Shown here one piece after another: positions 22,587 to 23,337 of a stretch of DNA of 23,337 nucleotides; position 1 is the stretch's first letter, and every line of letters begins with the position of its first letter. The DNA comes from a virus, in IMG/VR virus record IMGVR_UViG_3300024999_000409, positions 1 to 23,337 of that record, one strand, 5' to 3'. The notes beneath the pieces were generated by a model. The model saw only the letters and a list, made by a program, of their open reading frames with translations. It searched no databases and was not told the DNA's origin. Made by a program: the position numbers and the translations under genes.

Positions 22587-22649
22587 AAAACAGAGAAGAA
22601 ATGTCGTCTTCTTATCAGATATGTCATGACCATACCTTATCTCTGTTTT
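22587..22649 (-). terminator. Three-way-junction structure with long U-tract
   Basis: AAAACAGAGA (22587-22596) pairs with TCTCTGTTTT (22640-22649) and encloses two smaller hairpins: GATATG/CATACC (22618-22623 and 22631-22636) and AAGA/TCTT (near 22597-22610). On the minus strand it is followed by TTTTTTTTGTTTTATTT. It is a strong terminator, but larger and more branched than usual, and it sits before four tail genes that must still be expressed. Confidence 0.6.
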
Positions 22650-22676
22650 AAAAGTATTTATTTAATTACATATCAA

Positions 22677-22698
22677 AAAAGAGAATTTAATCTCTTTT
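22677..22698 (-). terminator. Intrinsic terminator after the tape measure gene
   Basis: AAAAGAGA and TCTCTTTT form a stem with loop ATTTAA, followed on the minus strand by TTTTTTGATA. It begins six bases after the tape measure stop codon. Together with the structure at 22587 it makes a double terminator. Confidence 0.7.
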
Positions 22699-22703
22699 AA
22701 GTA

Positions 22704-23337
22704 TTAAGTGTACTGAATGTTCGTTAAACGATTAAGACTTTGAAGCTGTGCAACCAAATTATTAGCATTCTGAGTATTTACATTAAGATTTTGTATGGTA
22801 ATTCCACCATTGTTATTACTACCACTTTTATTGATATTATTTATATTGCTAGTGAAATTAGGTATTTGAGGCAATTTAATATTATTCATATAATTTTTTG
22901 TAATATCCATAAGATTAGGAATTTTACTAAGCATCTCTTTGCTTAAAACAAACTCGCCTTTCTCAAGAATAGCAGGAATTTCATTTAATTTTAAATCATT
23001 AGGTTTTTTATGAACCCATCCACCGTCATGATACCTGTCAAAATCATTCTCATAATCTTCTAACGAACCATTTCCATTGTGAGTATTTCCATCTTCATCT
23101 GTTATAGAATAATTCCCAGTATCAGGATTATAACTGCCATTTTTAACCATATTCATTTCTTCTCTATATCCTGAACCAGAGCCACTACCAGAGCCTCCAC
23201 TATTACTACCGCCTGATAAACTATCTGGAATAGAAGTAGATGCATTTACAATTTCTGCTAATTGAGCATTTAGTGATACTAATTTTTCACTTAAAATTGC
23301 AACTACAGAATCAACGTTATTTTCATATTGTTCTAAT
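22704..23337 (-). CDS. Tail tape measure protein, C-terminal part
   Basis: The frame is open from the right edge to the stop at 22704 (211 residues); the ATG at 23156 is internal. A helical part (VDSVVAILSEKLVSLNAQLA) leads to a Gly/Ser linker, then a segment YHDGGWVHKK and NEIPAILEKGEFVLSKEML. This 'DGG-V...E-P-AIL-KGE-VLS' motif is typical of tape measure C-termini in siphovirus and myovirus-like phages of Firmicutes. An Asn-rich tail follows. The protein sets tail length and is ejected during infection. Confidence 0.85.
   Translation of the reverse strand, partial: LEQYENNVDSVVAILSEKLVSLNAQLAEIVNASTSIPDSLSGGSNSGGSGSGSGSGYREEMNMVKNGSYNPDTGNYSITDEDGNTHNGNGSLEDYENDFDRYHDGGWVHKKPNDLKLNEIPAILEKGEFVLSKEMLSKIPNLMDITKNYMNNIKLPQIPNFTSNINNINKSGSNNNGGITIQNLNVNTQNANNLVAQLQSLNRLTNIQYT

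Overview
The window looks like part of a tailed-phage or prophage genome from a low-GC Firmicute. A clostridial-type host is my inference, from the AT-rich sequence, strong AGGAGG ribosome binding sites, TTG/GTG starts, the lysin and holin types and small DUF5659-like proteins. Apart from two genes on the + strand (4052-5470), everything is coded on the minus strand, so the genome reads from right to left. No integrase, terminase, portal, capsid gene, tRNA, rRNA or CRISPR array is visible.

Layout in transcription order. 23337-14315 holds the end of the tail tape measure protein, then a tail/baseplate/appendage series: an Fn3-like tail protein, a distal-tail-like protein, a baseplate hub-like protein, a small baseplate-like protein, fibre and fibre-accessory proteins, a polytopic membrane protein, and a GC-richer tip module (14315-16290). 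14260-9160 holds a GIY-YIG nuclease, a 52-residue membrane protein, an S8-type protease with two SPOR-like repeats, a DUF5659-like protein, a zinc-ribbon nuclease, an amidase endolysin and a holin. 9130-5681 holds another DUF5659-like protein, a second zinc-ribbon nuclease, a 58-residue membrane protein, a structured RNA-like stretch and a third zinc-ribbon nuclease. 5470-4052 is a tandem pair of HNH genes on the other strand, each with its own promoter. 3726-1 is a regulatory/replication-like block: an antirepressor-type protein fused to HNH, a frameshifted GIY-YIG gene running into a truncated paralogue of the left-edge gene, a third DUF5659-like gene, three operator-like palindromes, and a winged-helix protein that runs off the left edge.

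The main theme is dense colonisation by endonuclease genes: eight predicted nucleases of three folds (GIY-YIG, HNH, Vsr/PD-(D/E)XK-like with zinc ribbons) in 23 kb, set between and around lysis and regulatory genes. Several intrinsic terminators sit exactly at their borders, and in two cases inside the coding frame. The observations most worth checking are the frameshift fusion at 2183-2189, the crossing long inverted repeats at 3748-3921, the DUF5659/zinc-ribbon-nuclease pairing, the protease with SPOR repeats and an atypical histidine motif, and the structured non-coding stretches at 7178-7251, 9744-9806 and 22587-22649.
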